NCBI RefSeq assembly: GCF_007856155.1
Contig: NZ_CP042266.1
Span: forward strand, 5,456,001 to 5,520,000
Source of the DNA: Streptomyces qinzhouensis
Lineage (GTDB): Bacteria > Actinomycetota > Actinomycetes > Streptomycetales > Streptomycetaceae
Length of the DNA: 64,000 nt
Direction: 5' to 3'
The position numbers were made by a program, and so were the translations under genes. Each line of letters opens with the position of its first letter. The stretch's first letter is position 1. Below, piece after piece: positions 43,605 through 54,091 of this stretch. The notes under the pieces were generated by a model. It had not been told where the DNA came from and did not search any database. It saw only the letters and a list, made by a program, of their open reading frames with translations.

Positions 43605-46031
43605 TCAGGAGGTACGGACCGGCCGCAGCCAGACCGTCGCCAGCGGCGGCAGCGTCAGCAGCAGACTCGAACCCCGGCCGTGCGACGGCTCGGGCTCCGG
43701 GGCCAGCGGTCCCCGCTCACCGTCGCCGCCCGCCCCCGCGACACCGTTGCGGATCCCCCCGCCGCCGTACCGCTCCTCGTCGGTGTTGAGGGCCTCCGCC
43801 CAGGCCGGCACCCACTCCGGCACCCCGATGCGATAGCCCTCCCGGACCACCGGCGAGAAGTTGCTCACCGACACCAGCGGCTCCCGCCCGGCGTCGAAGC
43901 GGACGAAGGCCAGCACATTGTCCTCGGCCGCCTCGCAGTCGATCCACTCGAAGCCCTCCGGCACGGTGTCCCGCTCCCACAGCGCCGGGGTCCGCCCGTA
44001 CACCGTGTTCAGGTCCCGCACCAGCAGCCGCACACCCCGGTGGTCGGGCTCCGCCGCGTACGACGGGTCCAGCAGCCACCAGTCGGGCCCGTGCGCCTCC
44101 GACCACTCGGCGCCCTGGGCGAACTCCTGGCCCATGAAGAGCAGCTGCTTGCCCGGATGCGCCCACATGAAGCCGAGATACGCCCGGTGGTTGGCGCGCC
44201 GCTGCCACCAGTCGCCGGGCATCTTGTCCACCAGCGCGCCCTTGCCGTGCACGACCTCGTCGTGAGAGACCGGCAGCAGGTAGTTCTCGCTGTACGCGTA
44301 CATCATCGAGAACGTCATCTCGTGGTGGTGGAAGCGGCGGTGCACCGGCTCACGGGCCATGTACTCCAGCGAATCGTGCATCCAGCCCATATTCCACTTC
44401 AGCCCGAAACCGAGGCCGCCGTGTTCGGTGGCGCGGGTGACCCCGTCCCAGGCCGTGGACTCCTCGGCGATCGTCACCACCCCCGGGCAGCGCCGGTGGA
44501 CCGTGGCGTTCATCTCCTGGAGGAAGGCCACCGCGTCCAGATCCTCCCGGCCGCCGTGTTCGTTCGGCGTCCACTGGCCCTCCTCGCGGGAATAGTCGAG
44601 GTAGAGCATCGACGCCACCGCGTCCACCCGCAGCCCGTCGATATGGAATTCCTCGCACCAGTAGACCGCGTTGGCCACCAGGAAGTTCCGGACCTCCTTG
44701 CGGCCGTAGTCGAATTCGAGCGTGCCCCAGTCCGGGTGCGCGGCCCGGACCGGATCGCCGTGCTCGTACAGCGGCCGTCCGTCGAAATCCGCCAGCGCCC
44801 ATTCGTCGCGCGGGAAGTGCGCCGGCACCCAGTCCATGATCACGCCGAGGCCGGCCCGGTGCAGCGCGTCGATCAGGAACCGGAAGTCGTCCGGGCTGCC
44901 CATCCGGGAGGTCGGCGCGTAGAAGCCGGTGACCTGGTAGCCCCAGGAGCCGCCGAAGGGGTGCTCGGCCAGCGGCATCAGCTCCACATGGGTGAAGCCG
45001 AGGTCCTTGACGTACGAGGGGAGCTGCTCGGCCAGCTGCCGATAGTTCAGCCCGGGCCGCCAGGAGGCGAGATGGACCTCGTAGACGGAGAACGGCGCCT
45101 CGTGGACCGGGCGGTCCGCGCGCCGCGCCAGCCAGTCGGCGTCGCGCCACTCGTGCCGGGAGACCGTGACGACCGAGGCGTTGGCGGGCGGCACCTCGGT
45201 ATGGCGGGCCATCGGGTCGGCGCGCAGGGTGTGCGTCCCGTCCGGGCGCATGATCTCGAACTTGTACAGCGCGCCCTCGCCGACCCCGGGCACGAACAGC
45301 TCCCACACCCCCGAGGCGCCCAGCGAGCGCATCGGGAAGCCGCCGCCGTCCCAGTGGTTGAAGCTCCCGGCGACCCGCACCCCGCGCGCGTTCGGCGACC
45401 AGAGCGTGAAACGGGTGCCGGTCACCCCCTGGTGGAGCATGGGGTGCGCGCCGAGCGCCCGCCACAGCTGCTCGTGCCGGCCCTCGCCGATGAGATGCAG
45501 GTCGAGTTCGCCCAGCGCGGGCAGCAGGCGGTACGGATCGTCGGTCTCCACCTCGTGCAGACCGCGGCCGTCGGGGCTGTCGTAGGCGATCAGCAGCCGG
45601 TACTCGGGGACCGACCGCATCGGGAGCACCCCGGAGAACAGCCCGTCGCCGTGGTCGTGCAGTTCGGCCCGCAGACCCTTGGCGAGCACGGTGACGGACC
45701 GGGCGTACGGGCGCAGCACCCGGACCTCGACGCCGTGGCGGCCGAGATGGGCGCCGAGGAGGGCGTGCGGATCGTGGTGGCCGCCGGAGAGGAGGCGCGC
45801 CCGGTCCTCGCCGGGGAGGGCGGGGGCGGTGAGCACGCCATGGGCGGCGGAGCCGGGGCGGGGCGCGGACGGCGGGGCGGCGGGGGCCTTCTTCGGGGGC
45901 CGGCCGGCCCGCGCGGGCGCCGGGGGCCGGGTCGTCGTCCGGGGGGACGGCGCGGTGGGTGACGGCGGCGAGGGCGTGCGAGGTGCGCCGGTGCCGGGGG
46001 ATTCCTGGTACGGAGGGCGGGCGGCGGTCAC
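43605..46031 (-). CDS. glgB: 1,4-alpha-glucan branching enzyme
   Basis: About 808 residues from GTG 46031 (GAAGGAGG upstream). The frame is open far upstream, but that overlaps the maltokinase gene. A Pro/Ala-rich disordered N-terminus (~1-75) precedes the N1 and CBM48 domains (FTLWSPNARGVRVAGSFNHW). The GH13 barrel has DWVPAHFP, GLRVDAVASMLYLD (Asp nucleophile), VTIAEESTAW (Glu) and LPVSHDEVVHGKG. It introduces alpha-1,6 branches into glucan built by GlgE and lies 98 nt downstream of the maltokinase gene in the same unit. Confidence 0.94.
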   Translation of the reverse strand: MTAARPPYQESPGTGAPRTPSPPSPTAPSPRTTTRPPAPARAGRPPKKAPAAPPSAPRPGSAAHGVLTAPALPGEDRARLLSGGHHDPHALLGAHLGRHGVEVRVLRPYARSVTVLAKGLRAELHDHGDGLFSGVLPMRSVPEYRLLIAYDSPDGRGLHEVETDDPYRLLPALGELDLHLIGEGRHEQLWRALGAHPMLHQGVTGTRFTLWSPNARGVRVAGSFNHWDGGGFPMRSLGASGVWELFVPGVGEGALYKFEIMRPDGTHTLRADPMARHTEVPPANASVVTVSRHEWRDADWLARRADRPVHEAPFSVYEVHLASWRPGLNYRQLAEQLPSYVKDLGFTHVELMPLAEHPFGGSWGYQVTGFYAPTSRMGSPDDFRFLIDALHRAGLGVIMDWVPAHFPRDEWALADFDGRPLYEHGDPVRAAHPDWGTLEFDYGRKEVRNFLVANAVYWCEEFHIDGLRVDAVASMLYLDYSREEGQWTPNEHGGREDLDAVAFLQEMNATVHRRCPGVVTIAEESTAWDGVTRATEHGGLGFGLKWNMGWMHDSLEYMAREPVHRRFHHHEMTFSMMYAYSENYLLPVSHDEVVHGKGALVDKMPGDWWQRRANHRAYLGFMWAHPGKQLLFMGQEFAQGAEWSEAHGPDWWLLDPSYAAEPDHRGVRLLVRDLNTVYGRTPALWERDTVPEGFEWIDCEAAEDNVLAFVRFDAGREPLVSVSNFSPVVREGYRIGVPEWVPAWAEALNTDEERYGGGGIRNGVAGAGGDGERGPLAPEPEPSHGRGSSLLLTLPPLATVWLRPVRTS

Positions 46032-46129
46032 GGGGGAGGAGCCTCCTTCGGGGCGTGGCTGCGGACGGTCGGAGCCGCGTCGGGGACGGTTCGGGCGGGG
46101 CGGGGAGAGGAAAGCCGTTCGGGGGTACG

Positions 46130-47545
46130 TCAGCCGGGGGCGGCCAGCCGGTGGATCGCCGCCATCGGGACCGGCAGCCAGTCGGGCCGGTGCCGGGCCT
46201 CGTACACCACCTCGTAGACGGCCTTGTCGGTCTCGTAGGCGCGCAGCAGCGCGGGCTCGGCGCGGGGATCGTGCCCCGACACCTCCGCGTAGCCCTCGCA
46301 GTAGGCGGCCCGGCAGCCCTCCGCCCACGAGGGGTTCCACGGGCGGTGGGTACGGGCCGCGTAGTCGAAGGAGCGGAGCATTCCGGCGATATCGCGGACG
46401 GGCGGCTGGGGGGTGCGGCGTTCGGCGAGCGGCCGGGCGGGCTCGCCCTCGAAGTCGATGACGGACCAGTAGGCGCCGGAGCGCAGGGTCTGGCCGAGGT
46501 GGAGATCGCCGTGGACGCGCTGGGCCCGGTGCCCGGAGCCGGTGCCGGAGCGACCGAGGGCGGCGAGCGCGTCGAAGGCGGTGCGCAGCCGCGGCAGATA
46601 GGGCAGCAGGGCGGGGACCGCGAGCGCGGCTTCGTCGAGTCTGCCGCTCATCCCGGCGGCCAGCCGCCCGGTCAGCGCCGGTCCGAGGGCGACCGTGGGC
46701 AGTTCGGCGGCGAGCGCGGAGTGCACCTCGGCGGTCACCCGGCCCAGCGCCCGGGCCTCGTCGGTGAACGGGCGGCCCGCCGCCAGCGCTTCCAGCGCGA
46801 GCCGCCAGCCGTCGAGGGAGCCGCTGAGGTAGGGCTGGAGCACCCCGAGGGTGTACGGCAGCGGATCCGCCGACTCGTACCAGGCGACCGGCAGCGGCAC
46901 CCGGTCGCAGCCCGCGCGGGCGATGGCCAGCGGCAGCTCCAGATCGGGGTGCGGGCCGGGTTCGACCCGGCGCAGCACCTTGAGGATGTACGCGTCGCCG
47001 TACACCAGCGAGGTGTTGGACTGTTCGGCGTCGAGGGGGCGGGCCGTGAGACCGCCGGGGACGGCGGGTGCGCCGCCGGAGCGGGCGAACCGGAGGGGGC
47101 CGTGGGTGCCCGGGGTCCGCAGCCGTTCCAGGACGAGTCCGGTCAGCCGGGGATCGCGCAGCCCCTCGTACACCGTGCGGCCCGCCAGCGGTCCGGTCGC
47201 CGGACGGCCGATCAGCGCCGGGGCGAGCTGCGGCGGCAGGGTCCGGCAGACGCCCAGCAGGAGTTGGTAGCAGTCCGCCGGACGGCCGGGCGGTACGGCG
47301 GCCCCCGGCTCCTCCTGATGGACCGCCACCAGCAGATGCAGCAGGCCCGGTCCGTTGCCGCCGGGGCCGGTTCCGGCCACCGGCAGCAGTTCGGCCGCCG
47401 AGACCAGGGAGAAGCCGGTGACCGGTCGCCCTTTCCCGGCGAACCAGCGCCGGTCCGGCAGCCAGGAGCGCAGCAGCGGGGCGAGGGAGGAGAGCAGCGG
47501 CGACGGACGGCCGACGGGGGTCCGGGTGGCAGCAGCCTCCGACAT
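46130..47545 (-). CDS. mak: Maltokinase (Pep2)
   Basis: A 471-residue kinase from ATG 47545 (GGAAGGGGCG upstream). It phosphorylates maltose to maltose 1-phosphate, the GlgE substrate. Signs: N-terminal cap PDRRWFAGKGRPVTGFSLVS, then the aminoglycoside-kinase-like core with EQSNTSLVYGDAYILKVLRR (ATP-binding Lys), QRVHGDLHLGQTL (catalytic Asp) and SVIDFEGEPARPLAERR (metal Asp), and TDKAVYEVVYEARHRPDWL near the end. It is separated from treS by 346 nt with a strong terminator, so it has its own promoter. Confidence 0.93.
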   Translation of the reverse strand: MSEAAATRTPVGRPSPLLSSLAPLLRSWLPDRRWFAGKGRPVTGFSLVSAAELLPVAGTGPGGNGPGLLHLLVAVHQEEPGAAVPPGRPADCYQLLLGVCRTLPPQLAPALIGRPATGPLAGRTVYEGLRDPRLTGLVLERLRTPGTHGPLRFARSGGAPAVPGGLTARPLDAEQSNTSLVYGDAYILKVLRRVEPGPHPDLELPLAIARAGCDRVPLPVAWYESADPLPYTLGVLQPYLSGSLDGWRLALEALAAGRPFTDEARALGRVTAEVHSALAAELPTVALGPALTGRLAAGMSGRLDEAALAVPALLPYLPRLRTAFDALAALGRSGTGSGHRAQRVHGDLHLGQTLRSGAYWSVIDFEGEPARPLAERRTPQPPVRDIAGMLRSFDYAARTHRPWNPSWAEGCRAAYCEGYAEVSGHDPRAEPALLRAYETDKAVYEVVYEARHRPDWLPVPMAAIHRLAAPG

Positions 47546-47581
47546 GGCAACGCGCCCCTTCCCTCTGGCGAAAACCATCGC

Positions 47582-47620
47582 GCATATGTCGCATATGGTG
47601 CGTATGTCGCGAATATACGA
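47582..47620 (-). promoter_or_regulatory. CATATG-type direct repeats upstream of mak
   Basis: Read on the plus strand, CGCATATGT, CGCATATGG, TGCGTATGT and CGCGAATATACG follow each other at ~9-bp spacing, 37-75 nt before the mak ATG. They form the only AT-rich stretch in the gap, so this is the likely mak-glgB promoter/operator. Confidence 0.5.
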
Positions 47621-47725
47621 ATGCCCAGAGTGTTCCGGATCTTTGCGGCGACAGTCCGGCGGCGCGCGGGGCCGCTCCCGCTTTGGGGTGCCCCGCCCCT
47701 TGGTACGGCCGCCGTTCGAAGGGTT

Positions 47726-47791
47726 CCGGCGAACCCGGACCGGCGGCCCGGACCGGCGGCCCGGACCGGCGACCCGGACCGGCGACCCGGA
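47726..47791. repeat. 13-bp tandem repeats between treS and mak
   Basis: Four perfectly phased 13-mers CCGGCG(G/A)CCCGGA (47740-47791) follow a degenerate 14-mer at 47726-47739. No gene is visible. Such variable-number repeats may differ between strains. Confidence 0.65.
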
Positions 47792-47836
47792 CCGGCGGGC
47801 GGGGCCGGACCGCGCCGAGGCCGCGCGGAGACGGAG

Positions 47837-47870
47837 CGAGCCCCCGGCGCCGAAGGGCGCCGGGGGCTCG
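47837..47870 (-). terminator. Strong terminator after treS
   Basis: A perfect 15-bp stem (CGAGCCCCCGGCGCC 47837-47851; 47856-47870 its complement) with a GAAG loop lies 22 nt past the treS stop on the minus strand. It separates glgE-treS from mak-glgB transcription. Confidence 0.85.
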
Positions 47871-47891
47871 GGGCGGGGCTTCCGTACCGGG

Positions 47892-49624
<1,733 letters not shown>

Positions 49625-49628
<4 letters not shown>

Positions 49629-51613
49629 GGTGTGGGTGACCCTCCGATCGGCGGGGACGGTCGCAGAGCCACGATGTGCGCGGGCGTGACGCCCGGCTCC
49701 AGGCGCACGAAGGCGGCTCTGCCCCAGTGATAGGTCTCACCGGTGAGCAGATCGCGCACCGGGGCGGTCTCGGGCCATGCGAAGCCGAGTCGCGGCATGT
49801 CCAACGAGACCGTCCCCTCCTGGGTGTGGTGGGGGTCGAGGTTCGCGACGACGAGCACGGTGTCCTGGCCCGATCGTTTCGAATAGGCGATCACCGCGTC
49901 GTTGTCGGTGTCATGGAAGTGGAGGTTCCGCAGCTGCTGGAGCGCCGGGTGACGGCGTCTGATCCGGTTGAGCGCGGTGATCAGGGGGGCGATCGTCCGG
50001 CCCTCGCGGGCGGCGGACTCCCAGTCCCGGGGCCGGAGTTCGTACTTCTCCGAGCGAAGGTACTCCTCGCTGCCCTCCCGCAGCGCGGTGTTCTCGCAGA
50101 GTTCGTACCCCGCGTACATCCCCCAGGACGGCGAGAGCGTCGCGGCCAGCACCGCCCGTACCTCGAAGGCCGGACGGCCGCCGCGCTGCAGGGTCTCGTG
50201 CAGGATGTCCGGGGTGTTCACGAAGAAGTTCGGACGGAGGACCGCGGCCGTCTCGCCGGACAGCTCGGTCAGATACTCCGTCAGCTCGCGTTTGGTGTTC
50301 CGCCAGGTGAAGTAGGTGTACGACTGCTGGAAGCCGACCGCGGCCAGGGTCCGCATCATCGCCGGGCGGGTGAACGCCTCCGCCAGGAAGATCACGTCCG
50401 GGTCGGTGCCGTTGACCTCCGCGATGACCTGCTCCCAGAACACCACCGGTTTGGTGTGCGGATTGTCCACCCGGAAGATGCGCACCCCCCGCTCCGCCCA
50501 GAAGCGCAGGATCCGTACGGTCTCCCGGACCAGACCCCTCATATCGGCGTCGAAGGCGACGGGGACGATGTCCTGGTACTTCTTCGGCGGGTTCTCGGCG
50601 TACGCGATCGTGCCGTCGGCCCGGTGCCGGAACCACTCGGGGTGCTCGGTGACCCAGGGATGGTCCGGCGAGCACTGCAGCGCGAAGTCGAGGGCCACTT
50701 CCATCCGCAGCGCCTTCGCGGTCTGGACGAAGTGGGCGAAGTCGGCGAAGGTGCCGAGGTCCGGGTGGAGCGCGTCGTGCCCGCCGTCGGCCGAACCGAT
50801 CGCCCACGGCACCCCGACATCGTGCGGACCCGAGGTCAGGCTGTTGTCCGGGCCCTTGCGATGGGTCGTCCCGATCGGGTGCACCGGCGGCAGGTACACC
50901 ACGTCGAAGCCCATCGCGGCGATCGCCGGCAGCCGTTCGGCGGCGGTGCGGAAGGTGCCGGAGACGGGCGGCCCGCCGGGCGCGACCACGGCCCCCTCGG
51001 AGCGCGGGAACAGCTCGTACCACGATCCGAAGAGCGCCCGGCGGCGCTCCACCAGCAGCGGCAACGGACGCGAGATCGTGACGAGTTCCCGCAGCGGATG
51101 ACGGGCGAGCGCGGCGGCCGCGTCGGAGGCGGAAGCGGCGGCCAGCCGGACCCCCGGCTCCGCCGCGGTGTTCCGCAGGGCGTCCGCCACCGCGAGCACC
51201 GCTTCCCGCCCGTCGCTCTTCGGTACGTCCGCCGCCGCCCGCTCGTACAGCCGGGCCCCCTCCTCCAGCACCAGCTCGGTGTCGATCCCGGCCGGAACCT
51301 TGATCCCGGCCTCCCGCAGCCAGCTCGCCACCGGATCGCTCCAGGCCTCCACCGCGTAACTCCACAGTCCCTCGGAGTCCGGCACGACCACCGCGCTCCA
51401 CCGGTCGCTCCCCGGCGCCGCCTCCCGCATCGGCGTCCAGGCCCCCGGCTGCCCGCCGGGGTCGCGCAGGACCACGTTCGCGGCGACGGCGTCGTGCCCC
51501 TCCCGGAACACGGTGGCCCCGATCTCGAAGGCCTCGCCGACCACGGCCTTGGCGGGCCTGCGCCCGCAGTCGACGAGAGGACTGACGTCCAGAACGGGGA
51601 TGCGACCGATCAT
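49625..51613 (-). CDS. glgE: Alpha-1,4-glucan:maltose-1-phosphate maltosyltransferase
   Basis: A 662-residue GH13_3 enzyme extending alpha-1,4-glucan with maltose from maltose 1-phosphate. It opens [20 protein letters not shown] and has [49 protein letters not shown] (nucleophile Asp), [14 protein letters not shown] (acid/base Glu) and [11 protein letters not shown]. Length is normal. It is the first gene of the glgE-treS unit; its promoter lies in 51614-51956. Confidence 0.95.
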
Positions 51614-51956
51614 GGGCTCACCTGTGGGGGCGGTAGGGCAGTACAGGAGCCGCGTGCGGGCACGCCGTAGCGCTATGCGGCTTTTATTGAGAGTTGCCCG
51701 ATATTTGTAACCGTTGGATTACCGAGACCCCGGCCGGGACGCGGATGGCCCGTACCAATGCGGGCCCGCGTTCACCCGGGGGGCGCAACGCCCCGCCCGA
51801 TCCAAAGGACAGACCCCGGCCCCGCACGGGCTCGGTGCCGTACGGGGCCGGGGCCGGGGCCTTGCGCCGGATCAGGACGGGAGCAGTTCCCAGCTCGGTT
51901 CCTTCGCTCCCGGCGCGCGGCACGACAGAACGTCGGCGGGGCGGCGGGGAGGGGTG
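51614..51956. promoter_or_regulatory. Intergenic region: glgE promoter side and NmrA-gene terminator
   Basis: The glgE-proximal part (51680-51725) is AT-rich and on the minus strand holds TTACAA...18 bp...TAAAAG as a weak promoter candidate. The other part holds a long hairpin with CCCCGGCCCCG (51814-51824) and CGGGGCCGGGG (51843-51853) plus an inner ACGG/CCGT stem. That is probably the terminator of the NmrA-like gene. No gene is seen. This is also where the conserved core gene order ends. Confidence 0.5.
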
Positions 51957-52898
51957 TTACGCGTCATAGGAGTGCTCCGATCCGGTCCACATCTGCCAGG
52001 GCTGGCGGGCCACCCACTCCGCCGCCCGGGCGGGTTTCACCGACAGGGCCGTCGCCGACAGTCCCTCGTCGTCCTTCAGCAGCGACGGGTCCGCGCCCGC
52101 CGCCATGTAGTGGTAGACACCGGAGACGCCCGCCGCGGCCTCCGCGCCCAGCAGCTGGGAGAGCCCCTGTTCGAAGACGGCCGGCTCCAGCGGGACGTAC
52201 CGCACCTCGCGGCCCAGACCGCGGCCGAACTCCTCGGCCAGTTCCGGGCCGGTCAGCACGGCCGGGCCGCCGATGTCGAAGGCGCGGCCCGCGAGTCCGT
52301 CGACCGTGAGCGCCGCGAAAACCGCCTCCGCGAGATCGCGGTGGGAGAGCCAGGCGACCCGCGCGTCCACCGGCAGCGGATACGCCAGCACCCCCTCCTT
52401 CATCAGCGCCGGGCCGTTCCACGGGCTGAAGAGGTTGTCGAGATAGACCGGCGGCCGGACCACGACCAGTTCGACCCCGCTGCCCGAAAGGCCCTCCCGG
52501 AATACGGTCTCCGACAGCCGCCGGGTCTCGAAGCCGACCACGTTCGTCGTCCGGCCGGGGATCCGGATGTTCGTGTTGAACACCAGCCGGCGCACCCCGG
52601 ACTCCCGGGCCGCCCGTGCGATGTTCTGCGCGTACCGCAGGACCTTCTCCGCCTGGTAGACCAGCGGAAGCACCACCGCCGCATGCGTCGCGCCCTCGAA
52701 CAGCTGCCGCACGTCCTCGAAACGGCCCAGGTCACCGCTGCCGCAGGAGACACCGGGCAGCTGCGGCCGCTCACCCTCCGGCCGGCGGCTGAGGGTGCGG
52801 ACCTGATGGCCGCGCTCCACGAGCAGCCGCGCGGTGGCACCGCCCTGGAAGCCGGTCGCCCCCACGACCGCCACCCGCATCGGAATGTGATCGGACAT
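51957..52898 (-). CDS. NmrA-family NAD(P)-binding protein
   Basis: A 313-residue atypical short-chain dehydrogenase from ATG 52898 (internal ATG 7 codons later also possible). Rossmann motif VAVVGATGFQGGATARLL, then LSRRPEGERPQLPGV, whose Arg pair suggests NADPH. VFNTNIRIPGRTTNVVGFET and VVVRPPVYLDNLFSPWNGPA follow. NmrA proteins act as redox sensors or as isoflavone/quinone-reductase-type enzymes. It is divergent from an AraC regulator across 119 nt and thus probably its target; both border the oxidative gene set to the right. Confidence 0.86.
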   Translation of the reverse strand: MSDHIPMRVAVVGATGFQGGATARLLVERGHQVRTLSRRPEGERPQLPGVSCGSGDLGRFEDVRQLFEGATHAAVVLPLVYQAEKVLRYAQNIARAARESGVRRLVFNTNIRIPGRTTNVVGFETRRLSETVFREGLSGSGVELVVVRPPVYLDNLFSPWNGPALMKEGVLAYPLPVDARVAWLSHRDLAEAVFAALTVDGLAGRAFDIGGPAVLTGPELAEEFGRGLGREVRYVPLEPAVFEQGLSQLLGAEAAAGVSGVYHYMAAGADPSLLKDDEGLSATALSVKPARAAEWVARQPWQMWTGSEHSYDA

Positions 52899-53017
52899 AT
52901 GTCTGAAGAGCCCTTCGATAAGGTTGAGGCCGCTGCCGGGTATCGCTCTTCCAGGCTCGCGGCGGCGGCTTCGGCCGATCAATTAACAAACCGGGTCGGA
53001 GGTTGAAGGATCGTCCA

Positions 53018-54001
53018 ATGGACTCTGTTGACACTGCCCGGACCGAGGGCGACGACCTTCTGAGCGAGCTGATGAGGCCACTGCGGCTCACCGGCGTGTT
53101 CGACAGCCGGTGGAACCTCCGCGGCCCCTGGGCCATCGAGGGCGATGCCGAGAAGAGCTGTGCCGTCCTGCACTTCATCACCGAAGGCGACTGCTGGATC
53201 ACCGCCGACGGACGGACCTCCTTCCGGCTCCACGAGGGAGATCTCGCGGTCTTCCCGACCGGGACCGCGCACCGGCTCTCCGACCATCCCGACCGGCGCG
53301 GCGGCATCGCGCTCGGCAGCGTGCTGCCGGAGCGCGAACCGGGCACCTCCGGCGAGATCCGGATCGACGGGGAGGGACCGGGGACCAGACTGCTCTGCGC
53401 GGGCCTCCACTACGACGCCTCCGCCGCCGGCGGGCTCTACCGGGCGCTGCCCTGGGCCCTGGTCCTCGACCGCTCCCAGGTCGACCAGGAGCCGCTGCTC
53501 CGGGACACGCTCCGGCTGCTCGCCACCACCGACCGCCCGGTCGGCCCCGGCGACCGGCTGGTCACCCTGCGCACCTTCGAGATGGCGCTGGTGCTGGCGC
53601 TCCGGCCGCTGCTGCGGGAGCTGGCCGACAACCCGGCCACGCTGCCGCTGCTGCGGCATCCGGGGATCAGCAAGGCGATGGTGATCATCTCGACCCGGTT
53701 CGCCGAGCCGTGGACCATCGAATCGCTGGCCCGCGAGGTCGGGATGGGCCGTTCGGCCTTCACCGCCGCCTTCCGGGAGCTGGTCGGGGAGGCCCCCGCC
53801 CGCCATCTCACCGGGCGGCGGATGCAGGAGGCCGCCCGGCTGCTGGGGGAGACATCACTGCCCCAGTCCGCGGTACCCCAGCGGGTCGGCTATCAGAGCG
53901 CCGTCGGTTTCCATCTGGCCTTCCGTAAATGGTTCGGCGTGACCCCCGGCGAATACCGGGCCGGCGGCCCGCCGGCCGCCACGCGGGCGGCCGGTTCTTA
54001 A
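53018..54001 (+). CDS. AraC-family transcriptional regulator with cupin sensor domain
   Basis: A 327-residue regulator from ATG 53018 (GAAGGA upstream). The N-terminal cupin (~20-125: CAVLHFITEGDCWITADGRT, HEGDLAVFPTGTAH) would bind the effector. The C-terminal double HTH (~215-310) is WTIESLAREVGMGRSAFTAAFRELVG and then SAVPQRVGYQSAVGFHLAFRKWFGVTPGEYR. It is divergent from the NmrA-like gene and 90 nt upstream of the HpaB-like monooxygenase on the same strand, so it is the probable local activator of one or both. Confidence 0.9.
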   Translation: MDSVDTARTEGDDLLSELMRPLRLTGVFDSRWNLRGPWAIEGDAEKSCAVLHFITEGDCWITADGRTSFRLHEGDLAVFPTGTAHRLSDHPDRRGGIALGSVLPEREPGTSGEIRIDGEGPGTRLLCAGLHYDASAAGGLYRALPWALVLDRSQVDQEPLLRDTLRLLATTDRPVGPGDRLVTLRTFEMALVLALRPLLRELADNPATLPLLRHPGISKAMVIISTRFAEPWTIESLAREVGMGRSAFTAAFRELVGEAPARHLTGRRMQEAARLLGETSLPQSAVPQRVGYQSAVGFHLAFRKWFGVTPGEYRAGGPPAATRAAGS

Positions 54002-54091
54002 TCACCACTGGACGCTCTCTCATTGCTCAGCCGTCCCGGACCGGGTGAGGCTCGGTACAGGCGGGGGATGTGTTCCGTTTGAGGAGAAACG

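Noticed and set aside
46032..47594. N-terminal extension of glgB running through the maltokinase region
   Set aside because: The frame is open, but the strand is occupied by the maltokinase in another frame, and GTG 46031 has a ribosome site and normal length.
49676..51670. 664-codon plus-strand frame opposite glgE
   Set aside because: glgE catalytic motifs on the minus strand are unambiguous.
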